A stretch of DNA of 53,575 nt from Spirogloea muscicola (lineage: Eukaryota; Streptophyta; Zygnematophyceae; Spirogloeales; Spirogloeaceae), in NCBI GenBank assembly GCA_009602725.1, contig WELB01000156.1, forward strand, positions 244,545 through 298,119, written 5' to 3'. A model generated the notes under the pieces. It was not told where the DNA came from. It saw nothing but the letters and a program-made list of their open reading frames with translations, and made no database searches. Shown one piece after another: positions 11,541-22,110 of the stretch; the first letter of the stretch is position 1; each line of letters opens with the position of its first letter. The position numbers were made by a program, and so were the translations under genes.

Positions 11541-13656
11541 ATGACCAGCGTGCCCCCTTGCAGTGCAGTGGCGAAGCGTCGCGTGGCAGCCGTCACCCCT
11601 GCCGGCCCTGATGGCTACGCGCTGCCGTCGCTCTGGCGACGCAAGCGCCTGGCGCCTGCCTGCTGCGACGACATCACGGCGGCTTCGGCGCTTGCCGAGG
11701 GCTGCGCTGACAGCACCGACCTGGCGCAAGGCGACGGCAGCGGCAAGACCTCTGCCGGTGGTCACAGCAGTGCGCTGACGTGCCCCCTCGACGCAGCCGA
11801 CGCCACGACCCGCCGAGCCGGGCCCCCGCCCCGTCGTCGCCAGCGCCACGCTGCCGCAGAGCCGCTCGTTCTGCAGGATGCATATACCAAGGGCAACGCT
11901 CGTTGGCCACCGCCTGTGGTGTCATCGCCAGCCCCAGCCCCAGTGGACTCTGCTGGCAGCGACGCTGAGGCCACCGACTGGATCGATAACGACGATGGCA
12001 CGCTCTCGTCGGAGGCGAACATCGGTGCCGGAAGCTCCCAGTCAGCAAGCATGGCCTCTGGACAGAGGCCGTCGTGCAGTGACGAGGAGTCTGATGCTGA
12101 GAGCCCTGTGCCAGTTGGCAATTTCAGCAAGCCGCTGGCATCCTCCGTTCAGGCGCTTCAGCTCCCACCGGTGGCAGCCGATGACTGCCGCGCAGTCCTC
12201 ATCAACTGGCTCACTGAGGTAAGCTCCTGTTGTGTGTTGCATACAGATCGTTGCAGAGACCCTACCCTACTTTTCATGGTGCTGTGATTGTCGCTTCTGA
12301 TGTTTACAACAGGCTGTCGAGGTTATGCTGATCAGAACACTGGTGATCAGAACATCCCCCATCCTTCCTCAGGACCTTGACCTTCTTCTGCAGTGAGCTG
12401 CTAGGAGCAGACGATTAGTAAGACTTACTAGTGGTGCAACTTGAGGTGGGGTCTTAGTCGGCTACTTAGTTGGCTGTTACTTATCTCGACTTAAGTTCGA
12501 CTTAGTTGTTACTTGGTTGTTACTTAGTCGGCTTAAGGTGGGGTCTAAGTCGGACTATTGGCTGTTACTCAGGCGATGCTGAAGCTGCAAGTCGGTGTCT
12601 CGGAGCTTTACCTGGCTGTGCTACTCCTGGACATCTGCCGCGAGGACGCGCGTCGGCAGGGCCGTCGCAGGCTGGACTGCGTGCAGCTTGAGGTCCTTGG
12701 CCTCACCTGCCTTTTCCTGGCCACCAACCGCGGCCGCACCTTGCCAAGGTACGACTGATGATCCGCTTTGGCTGTTAAAGTAAGGTACATGTGCCAAATA
12801 GATGTCAAGCTTGGTTCTTGTTTGCTTGGGCAAAGGCATGTGCAGTTTGCCTACAGTACCGTGCTGTGATTGTGCAAAATTGAGCATATCGTCCAAATAG
12901 ACAGCCACATCCTAACATGTCTACAAGGGCAGCCCTCACTGACTCTTAACATGCATACTCTTTTATCCCTGCAGGACGCCTGATCAATTTTGTGAAGCTG
13001 TTGGGCTCGCTGAGGGCGCCGTCAAAGGCTGCATGATCTTGGTGCAGCAGGCCATGGTGGAGCGTGTACTCGGCGGAGCAGAGAGCCCGAGGGATGCCTC
13101 GGCTCGCAGCCTGTGGGGCCGCCTCCAGCCATCGCTTCTATGCTCTGAGGCGGAGTACATGGCCGACTTCGTCCTCCGCGTGGCCAAAGTTCGCCCAGCC
13201 AGGGCGCTCCTCAGGCGCAGTGCTGCAGCAGCTGCGCTTTGCCTTGTTGGCCGATCTGTGCCCGTCGGACCTGGCGCCTCTGCAGACTTCCCTCAGGTTG
13301 ACAAAGCTTCTGCTACAGCAGGCATTGTGATCTTACGGCGATTAGTCAACCTCACGTATTTTTTGCCGCATCCTGAAACTTGCCTGAATCGACTGAACCA
13401 ACTCTGACGAAGATTGGCGTGCCGTCTCTTGCCTCAGATCCTGAGCGACTTCCTCTGCCCAACTGAGCGCGGGTCCGTTGCGACGGGGTCCCCACCTGCT
13501 GTTGGTGGCCCAGATCTACGGCAGAAGAAGGTCATTGTCCTCCTCAGGCGCAGCAGCACTCAGCAGCACGACAGCACCGGCAAAGAGTTTGCGGTTGAAG
13601 CCAGCTCCAAGAGGCAGCTGCCTGTCCTTCTCCGCAAGCCCGTGGCATGCCAGTGA
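11541..13656 (+). CDS. Divergent cyclin (cyclin-box protein), 4 exons
   Basis: Probable regulatory subunit of a cyclin-dependent kinase. Exons 11541-12218, 12573-12748, 12975-13296 and 13438-13656 join in phase to 464 residues. Residues 1-210 are low-complexity, Ala/Ser/Pro-rich and acidic near the end. The cyclin box starts at about residue 216 with DCRAVLINWLTE, the RxxLxxWLxEV helix of mitotic cyclins. It continues with a YLAVLLLD helix and LEVLGLTCLFLATN, where most A/B cyclins have LxASKYEE. A C-terminal SAAAAALCLV helix resembles the second cyclin fold. The usual YEEIYPP segment is replaced by NRGRTLPR, so the subtype cannot be assigned. ATG 11541 was chosen because the upstream in-frame start is only TTG. 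A TGTAA signal lies near 13817. Confidence 0.75.
12440..12572. repeat. Degenerate short tandem repeats in cyclin intron 1
   Basis: Imperfect units built on 'acttagtcggct' and 'gttacttagt' recur about six times up to the splice acceptor, giving an intron end with repeated pyrimidine-rich blocks. Confidence 0.5.
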
Positions 13657-16600
13657 GCTGCGATGTCACGCTGCGGCTACGACCTGAACGGCATCGAGCA
13701 CCCATTGCGGACGATCATTTGTGCTCTTGACTACACTTATGCAGTGAGCAGGTTGTGCTCAAGGTTGCAGCTAAGATTGTGGCAAGCAATCTCAGGCGCC
13801 CATCATGGATGTACATACTGTAACAAGCGCTGGCAGTAGCGGGTGGCAGCCCCCAATGTCAGAGGAGAGGCACCTGTCTTCAATCGACTGCCTTCGATTG
13901 GCCCCACTGTTGGAGCATGCTTCCTATTGCTGAAGGAGCGTGGCAGCTTCTCCTTTGAGCCGCGCAGGCTACCAGCAAGTTGATCCCAACAAGGTCACAT
14001 TACAAGTACAGCATCAGACTGGAGCACATTGGCTGCACAGACTTCCACCTCTCTCGCACCCACCCTCCCGGAGTTTCAGCTCTTTGTAATATCCAACATT
14101 GGCAGGTGTTAGACACTGACGTGTCAAGAAGGCTTGCTTTTAAGCTAGGAGGTAGGTAACCTGGAGAAGATGCTTCTCTGCCTCATCTCCCCCCACCCCC
14201 CCCCTCTCTTTTTTGGGCTGTAGGACCAACTTCAGCTTTATTACAACGAGTTAGATGGCAGCAATTCTTTCAAATGTTGAGGGCAATGAGAGGTCTGCAC
14301 TTGGCGATTAGCTAGGCAAGGCCACCCTTGCGAGTGCAGGAGGCTGTTGCCTGCTAAGTGTTCGTGCGTCCTGTAATTACCTTCTGCGCACCTGCGCTGA
14401 TTGTACATAGCTGTACTTTTGACTTTTCAAGGAGCTTCTTTATGCCTCATGAGGTGGTCTGCTTTTCGAGCTGTACAGTGTTGCCTACTATTTATGATGG
14501 ACTTGGCAACTTCCTAACATGCAAACGGTCCAACCTCACTTACTCATCAGCACTCATGTGATGACGGTATTCACTATAATCATGTAGGTCGGAGCTGTAG
14601 GTTAGCCATCTTGTGTACAGCGTGGACTATGCTAAATTGCAGAGCTGGCCTACATATGGTGGTTCTACCAGTCTGCCAGTCGACTGTCAGTGACAACCGG
14701 TGGGACTGAAGGCCTTATGTGATCTGGGAGGCTCTTGCAATGGAGGTGCTCAAGTGGTCAGAGATCACTTACTAAATGCTGGACAACTTATTAGTGTGGG
14801 CGCAGTGCGGCAGTCTGTCAGCCGACTCTCATTATTTGTATGTCTTGAGGTGTTGCAGGAAGCAACGAGGTACTGGTGGAGCTCAGGAATGGGCTTATGT
14901 CCACAATGATGGGATTCCACACAACCGCGCCGGCTGTTCACTGCCGCCCCACGATCAACTGTGAGAGCCCCAGCCTGTGAGACACTCTGTTGACGGAGAT
15001 TCGAGCGAGCTTCTGACCGCCGACTGTCAGCCCTTTTTGAGATTCCCTCAAACGCTAACGGTGTCCAGATTCCGGAAGCATCAGTGACAATGCCATTGTC
15101 CTCTTTAAAATCATCAGAATTGCATGCAGGTGATGATTCACCTCTTCCATGTCTTCCATTCTCTTTACAGCTAGGTAGGGGTGAAGACTACCAAGCATGT
15201 CTTAAGACATGGACGCTACCGCTGCACGGACTGGATTAGCACATCTCTCTCCTATATTCCTCCGCACAGCTGATTGTGCAAGTCTTCGCTGCCACGCCAG
15301 CATCCAAGCCACAACGGGTGTTGTGCAACAAAGCTCATCTTGAAACCACCACAGTGGAGCATTTGAAGCAACTAGCAAGCACTCGCGCATTGCATGCCCT
15401 TGCAGTATCTTGTGCTGAGCATACGTGAGAAGAAGCTCGTCCAGAGGTGGCAATGGCTTTGGAAGGCCAGCCTATAAGGACTGACAAGGTCCACAGGGCC
15501 GGAAGCCATCACTTAGCCAAGCAAGTGGCTACAACGGATGGCCACTAAAAGACCTCTAGTCACCAGCTGCAAGTTGAAGCAGTATTGGAGCACATATAAG
15601 CCACAGGAGCTTAGGATGCTCAGAATGTGATCAGAGCTTGTCCTTGCTGTAGGAACGACCTGATTGCGATGTATTGCACATCGATCTTCACCATGAAGCA
15701 CCTGAACGTGGAAAGTCATGGAGCTGCCACCACGTCTTAAGTGTTACGATGGCCGCCAGATCAGTAGAGCATTTCAGTCTTGAAGTCGGACTTCAAAACC
15801 TTCAATAAGCAGATTATGAGTTCATTCACACACCGTACTGGCAAGCAACAACACTGTGAAGGAACCTATTGCTTCTCTATTGGGTGCAGTGCACGGTATC
15901 CCTGCTCAATGCAGAGTCACAACAGAAGATGAAGTCATTTCTGTCAGTGTCCTCTATGGCCTTGCATATACACTGCCACATTTGCAGTGACTGCTAATCA
16001 TTGGGTGCTCCTGTGACTCATTCAGCGTTCCTGCTTTAGCAGGACCAGTGCATTTTGATGCCTGCAGGACCAGTGCATTTTGATGCCTGCATATGGTAGA
16101 GCATTATCTCTGATCGCATTCCTCCAGTCTGCACGCATGAAGCTTTAGGTACCAGATGTGCCTGCGCAATCTGTTCTTGGCTAGTACAGCAAGAAGCTTC
16201 GAGATCGACATCCGCGTGCTGACAGAGTTGCACTGTGTTGTGCCATTCTCGCAATTACTCCATCAAAGCGTGTGCGCGTCTTTGCCCTTGGCCTTGACAG
16301 GGAGCTGCGTAGTACAGAAGCGACCGGCTAAGAACTGCAGATAATGCTTGAACCTCCACATGCACGTGCTCACGATTTAGAGTAGAAATAAGAAGGCTTG
16401 CAAACCATCTTCATTAGCCCGTGAAGCTCTCTGAGCAGCAAGAGTACAGCAAGACCCGCTTACTGCATCTTCAAGCAAGCTGTCACCGACAAGATAAAGC
16501 TCTACATTTGAGAAGCCTTTTCTGCAGCCACTAGCAATGTTAGCCTGTATATTAAGGGCCTCACGACTGCACCTCTGCCAAGCATAAGGCTCACAGTAGG

Positions 16601-17291
16601 TAATTTTCACAAGCAAAAGCTAACCACTCCTCATGTAGACCTTCAAATGGCAAGGCACCCGAGATAGTCGACAGGACTTCTTGAGGTCCGCAATGCTGCT
16701 ATGGCTGAGCGTCATTGTTGGCAGTGGATGGGAGGCAGGGAGCCATGAGGCTCGAGTGAGCACATGAGGCAACAGCGTGCTGAGATTCGTACTCACTGTC
16801 CTGCTCAGTCAACATTGAAATAGGCATCCTGGTACTACAGGACAGCAATTTGGAGATCCCAATTTGCAACCCAGCAATGCATTTTGTGGCATGTCATGGC
16901 TATCCTTATGGAGAAAATCAACTCACGCCCTCTCCTTACTGGCTGGCAGTGAAATCGATACACTCTCGGAGAATGGATGTTGAACCTGCTCAGTCTCCTT
17001 GCATAACACCGTCAGACTGAGGGCGTCCAGTGTAACAAGCAACCTAGCTCTCATGTGCCTACTTTGCTGGCTTGGTGTTCAGCTAGTGCAGGTCTGGTCT
17101 TGCTCTCTTGTGATAAGTACTTCAGCTGCCAGGCTCAAGGCTTGCGCATGTGCCAGTCCGCCAGAGCTCTCGTGACTGCCCAGCATCAACTGAGCTTAGA
17201 AAGGAGCTGTTTGCTTCAGTATGAGGCTCAAGGAGCACTAGATCTTCTTCATCGCCTGGCTGAATGCTCGACAGACTAATAATTACAAGAA
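13657..17291. other. Intergenic region without recognised gene
   Basis: Holds the convergent 3' ends of the cyclin (+) and METTL25-like (-) genes. All open frames are under about 85 codons and match no family I recognise. No tRNA or rRNA signature was seen. The METTL25-like gene has a TGTAA on its sense strand within about 10 bases of its stop (plus-strand ttaca near 17283), a candidate polyadenylation signal. Confidence 0.5.
16041..16090. repeat. 25-bp perfect tandem duplication
   Basis: A 25-bp unit beginning aggaccagtgcattttgatg occurs twice head to tail without mismatch (16041-16065 and 16066-16090). It lies in non-coding DNA and is probably a recent slippage or repair event. Confidence 0.9.
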
Positions 17292-20200
17292 TTAGAAGCT
17301 TTTGGTGGCTATTAGGGCCATGTTCCGAGGAGAAAGGGAGGGGTCAAATATAGCAACCAGCTTTGAGCTGGTCACAACTCCCGCACCCACGTCCTCCGCT
17401 CTGGCATTATGTCCTGCCGCGGCAGCCGCTTCCTCCAGGAACAGCAGCCGGTCCAGTAGGATGAGGGACTCAAGTGGGCTTGCCAGCACCGCGCGCAGCG
17501 CCCACATCACGCCCACAAGCCACTGAAGCGGGCATTTCGTCTTTCAGGATGTTGGCTTAGGCTTAGAGGTCAGGGCTACATAGCTTCAAGTGCTTATGGG
17601 CCACAGAAATGCAGCGAAGTCGACGTCAGCTTTGTCTAGCAATGGCTGCTCTGACAGATATTGGCAGTACCTGATGCGGCGCAACTTCCAACCACGTCTG
17701 GTGGAGGTCCTCCACGGGCACCGATGGCAGGCCAAGGCGCTCCAGCGCAGCCTGCGCGTAGGCCACGAAGTCCGTCGCCATTGCGTCGTCGTCCTCACTG
17801 CAGAGGTCGGCCGCATCTTGGTCGCCTTCTCTTGACTTGCAGGTGTCAGCAACGGGGCTGCTCATGGGCAGCGCAGGAGGGAGGCCCTGCTGCCTCTGGA
17901 GCGCAAGCCGGCGTCGGCGTGCGGCCTTGCCCTGCCGCCCCACCACTGGCCTCGCCGCAGCCACCGCCGGATACCATCGCTGCAGCACCTGCACATCTCA
18001 ACATGTGCATCACACAAGATAGATACAAAGTCATGGCCACTCACTATCACTCACAACAGATAGAAGCAACTGCTGACAGTTCCGTCAGGATATTCAGCAA
18101 CTGCAGAAACGTCGTACCAGCTGCAGAGCTGCTCGGCAGGCGTGGACATAGAAATTGGACTGTGCCTCGTCGTCTTGCAACGCCCTCCACCTTTCGGCGC
18201 TCTGCTGCCCTACGAATTGATGAGTTGGGGATGCAGGTTCGTGCAAGTTGAAGGACCCCATGAACATGCAATGAAGGCGCCAAGATCCTCCCAACATTTG
18301 CACTGTTGACAGGTATGCGAGCTTGGCAGCACATCTGATGCGAGCAAGTACATTTGCTTGACTTATACCTGAGGCTCTTGGTATACATGGAGAAAATCTA
18401 GCAGAATGGCAAATAGGGCCTCACCTGACAAGCAAGGTCTCTACCGCTCCGGCCAATATGGAGGCATGCGTCCCCCATGCGGCGGCTCATGGGGTAACCT
18501 ACGGTTGTGAGCTCCTGTCGCCCCAGGATGCCAGCCACTTGATCCCCGTCATTGACTTCCGCGCCAAACTCTTGCTCGCTCAACAGGTTGTAGCAGCAGC
18601 CGACACTGACCACCGCTGCCACCTCTGGGAGTGCCAGGAATGTGCTGCTCAACCTCCAACATGTGCACACAAGCTTGAATGATCACTTCAATGAGTTCAG
18701 CGAAGTCTATTAGAGGGCAACAATCAGGAATTAAAGAGGGATTCTCAGAGTTAAAAGAGTAGAGACAATGGAATGCACTTTATATATATATGCACTTTGG
18801 TGTGATCCTGCAGAATCTCTCACCGCAGCATCGTTGGCGATAGGTTTCCGCAGGCATGCAGGCCCACCAGAATTGCTCGAGACTGGCTGACTGAGGGTAC
18901 GGCACCTTTGCACCCCTTTGGGCAGTCTGCCAGACGGAGGCTAGACAAGAAGCTCGCGAGGGTTGCGGTGCCGGTGTCGGTTGGAATGTGTAGGGGCACA
19001 GCAATGGGGGCAGCGACCAAATAATCAGCTCCATTGTCATCACCTGCTAGATCTCAAGAATTGGCACTACCTTAGAGAATGTACTATCAATGTATAATAC
19101 GTGTCACTTATTCAGAAGGCTGAATGTCAGAAGGCTGAGTGGTCAACGAATGGCTGCAAGGTAAGTAGTGTTGTGAAACTTGCGAGTGCGTGAGAAGCCA
19201 TGTGTGTGAAGCTCTGGGCTCAGAATTTCGTGTTTTGTACCTGCTCGGCGCTCGCGAGCCAGGTGCTTAGCAATGCGAGCTGCACGAGCGCAGGTGACAT
19301 CCGCATATGCCGCAACAGCGTCGAGGGCATAGACCCTGAGGTTGTGCCGGAAGGTGAGGACCTGGGCCAGATGGCCCTGGCCGGCCCCCCAGTCGATCAC
19401 GCAGTCGGCTCCCGAGCTGCGCGCCAGGTCTGCGACGACCTTCGCCAGGCGCTCTGCCTGCAGGACAGCCGATGGCTCTGAGAGGCCTCCCGAGCTGCCT
19501 TGCCTGAACTCTCAGGATCTCAGTGTTAAAGGTTTGCTTCTTTAGCTATTGTGGAAGGTACTGAAGCAACTCCAAACGCATAGACTACAGGCAGCTGGAC
19601 ATGCAGTTTTGACTCTCGAGAGAGACCCTCATGCTCGACATGTGGCAGCCTGCGTGAGTACCGTCAATGGCGATGCAGAGCAGGTAGGGGGCGCCCACCT
19701 CGTGCTGCTTCTTGGGTGTCATACCCTGTGACAGCACGGTCCCGAGAGGTGTGCTCTCACTTGTCCCCTCCTGCAGGCAGTCCCTCAATGTGCAAGTAAT
19801 CGTTTGACAGCGCTTGGTGCGACTGGCTGGGCATTCATCCAACAATCCCGACCTAGCACGGCGACGTGATGGGCACAAAAGGCTGGCTTGCCTCAGAGGA
19901 TGAGGCTCACGGGCAATGTTCGTTGCAATGACAGCTCTCGCGCCGTGCGTACGAAGTCACGTAGTGAGTCTGGCCAGCTTTCCTGCATGCGATGCAAGTC
20001 TTGGCCTTTAATGCGGCGCAGCAGGCAAGGAGGCTGCAGCTTGTGCTTATCCTATGTGGCTCCTGTTGTTATTGCACAGTGGAGCTGCAGGCCTGGCATT
20101 GAGGACTTGGTTGTAGATTAGGCAGCAGGGCCTGGAGCTGCAACTTATTCTTCATGATTAAGGGCATGGTCAGGGAGATGGAGGTTAATTAATCTGTTAC

Positions 20201-20825
20201 TGTTAGTAGACTACTTGTTCAACCCATTTGGTAGGTTGCAGAGGAGCTAGCTGGCAGTGGGGCCCTGCCTGGTGGACGCCAGCCGGCATGAGGAGTAGAT
20301 GGCGCACAGGCGTGCGGCGCAGGTGGGGCAGCCATGCGGGGTCGAGCTTCTCCCAGTACCTCTGCTGCAGCAGCACCGGCGCACTGCGGCATCAGGCCTC
20401 TCACCTCCAGGGCCTCACCCATGGCCCATGGACGAGCGCCACGCCGCGCCCATGTGGTCACCCATACTGATAAGTTCTAATTCGAAGATGTTGGATTATT
20501 GACTAAACCCTGAACCCTAACCCTAACCCTAAACCCCTAATCCTAAACTCTAAACCCTAAGCAATTCATTACCCTAAACCTTAACCCTTAAGAACGGATT
20601 GTAGTGGGCAGAAGGCAGCGAAGCACGTCAGCAGGAAGCAGTGGAAGCACTCGACACTGCGGAGGCGATGCACGGCGGAACAGCAGCGCTCACAGTAAAG
20701 AAGTCCACGAGGTGGATCCGCCACAACCATTTATGCGGCCGCAGGAACGCCACCAGCACCGCCGCGCGCTCGGCCGCCCCACTCGGAGCTGCTGCCGCGT
20801 CCGTCGCCGCCGCCGCTGTGGCCAT
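17292..20825 (-). CDS. METTL25/RRNAD1-family methyltransferase-like protein, 10 exons
   Basis: Putative SAM-dependent methyltransferase (Methyltransf_32 type); the substrate is unknown to me. Exons in coding order: 20825-20694, 20361-20278, 20033-19911, 19770-19699, 19457-19241, 19043-18824, 18644-18425, 18204-18118, 17988-17671, 17522-17292. Phases close to 567 residues. Diagnostic blocks: N-terminal HLVDFFT; GMTPKKQHE just before the catalytic fold; SAM motif I VIDWGAGQGHL at about residues 157-167; LVGLHACGNLSP; VVSVGCCYNLL; and the family C-terminus ESLILLDRLLFLEE...FDPSLSPRNMALIATK. The exon 2 boundaries are the least certain (the acceptor may be 20364, and the donor is weak). Intron 1 holds a telomere-like tract. 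The protein could correspond to either METTL25 or METTL25B; the motifs do not decide. Confidence 0.87.
20502..20592 (-). repeat. Telomere-like (TTTAGGG)n tract in METTL25-like intron 1
   Basis: About 90 bp of perfect and decayed CCCTAAA-type units on the plus strand (aaccctaaccctaaacccc and similar). Because the host gene is on the minus strand, the transcript carries the G-rich TTTAGGG strand. The tract lies wholly between exon 1 (ending 20694) and exon 2 (starting 20361). Confidence 0.85.
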
Positions 20826-21299
20826 GGCCGTGGCTCACCGCGATGCAGCACCCACAAACTCCTGCGCTGATAATTCTTCGCCCTGCTTCTCTTCTACGTC
20901 CTGTTGTGCTGCAGTGCCGTTTGCACCAAGACTTTCTCAGCGAAACCGATAGCACGATGGCAGCACTTGTCGCCCAGATTCAGAAAAGTGCAGGCCTCCA
21001 GCACACTGAGCTCTGAGCCAAGAGCCTCGAGCCGTGAGCCTTGAGCCGTGAGCCTTGCGCCCTGCATGGCGCGCCTGTACACTTGAAGCCCTGTGGTCTG
21101 CATCTATGACAACTTTCAACGGTGGCATGCTTGGCGTCCTGGCTCTCGAGAGTCCCGCCGCTGGCGTAGCCCGAAGTCCTGTGCCCCGGGTGCCGCCGCT
21201 GAACCAGGCGCAAAACTAGCTAAGCTCGGCTATAAGGAACTCCACGGGCGCCTGCCATGCAGCTGCTGTTGCAGAAGTACGCGCCGGTGTAAGGGATTA
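20826..21299. other. Upstream region of METTL25-like gene
   Basis: Presumed promoter and 5' leader for the minus-strand gene. It contains a small tandem array at about 21006-21056 built from 'agccgtgagccttg' units. No other gene is recognised. Confidence 0.35.
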
Positions 21300-21870
21300 G
21301 ACTGCAATGCTGTCAGCCAAACCAGGCTATCCACTGGGTCGCCATAGGGGCCGCTTGAGTCGCTGCGTGCTTTCGCGCATTTCTGGCCCCTTCAGAATGT
21401 GTTCGTGCTTGCTTTTGGGCTGGCCGCTCTCAGCTATCGCCCTTTGCTGGAAGAGTCTTTACTCTGCTATGTATGTGCTCACTCATATGCATGTGCTCAC
21501 TCGGGGATATTAGTGTCCCCTTTAGCCAGCTCATTACCCACTTAACAGGTCATTTGTAAGGATTGAATTGGCCTCCCTCTCAATTTCATGCGCACCGCGC
21601 GCCTTCTCTCTGCAAATGCATCTGGGTCTCGACGGAGTACCTCTTTCTCTGCAGCGAGTTACTCGGACTTGATGTAGCTCACTCGCGGGTACTGAGCTTC
21701 CATCTGCATCGTCTCGTGTCTAGCTGTGTTGCTATCTTTTCGGCACCTTGTTTTTCGGCTTTTGGATATTGTCCTTATTTCTGGGCTGGCTTTGCCAGCC
21801 CCTCCTCTATGGGCGAGCAATTTCTTCTTCTTTGCATATTAGCCCAATAGAGCAAGCTAGGTCTTGCACG
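21300..21870 (+). mobile_element. Family A retrotransposon tail fragments
   Basis: At least two degenerate 3' ends. One has a decayed hairpin near 21416 followed by a frame ending ...VLTRGY-stop at about 21511. The second has the stop region (actcgcgggtactgagcttcc) and then a perfect 8-bp hairpin at 21783-21801 with the 'tctatgggcgagcaa' flank. Organisation is the same as at 7600-8460. Confidence 0.75.
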
Positions 21871-22110
21871 TCTTTGCATAAGCATTAAAGCATACTAGCG
21901 ACTCTTGCTTCCCCCACAAGAATTGCCACAGTGACCAGAGCTTGGTGCAGCTTGCACTGGGCACGGGCATGCGCGCTGACAAATCTAAATATTTCTCTTG
22001 CAGCACGACAAGGACAAAAACGTATCACCAATGCATGATGCTGGACTTCGTATTTGGGCGTTGCAGTGCTTTGATGTCAATAATCTAGGTGCATAAAGTC
22101 ATGCTTAAGG

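Noticed and set aside
20502-20592. True chromosome end or assembly join at the telomere-like tract
   Set aside because: The same gene continues in phase on both sides of the tract, so it is interstitial. The units are also partly decayed, unlike a live telomere.
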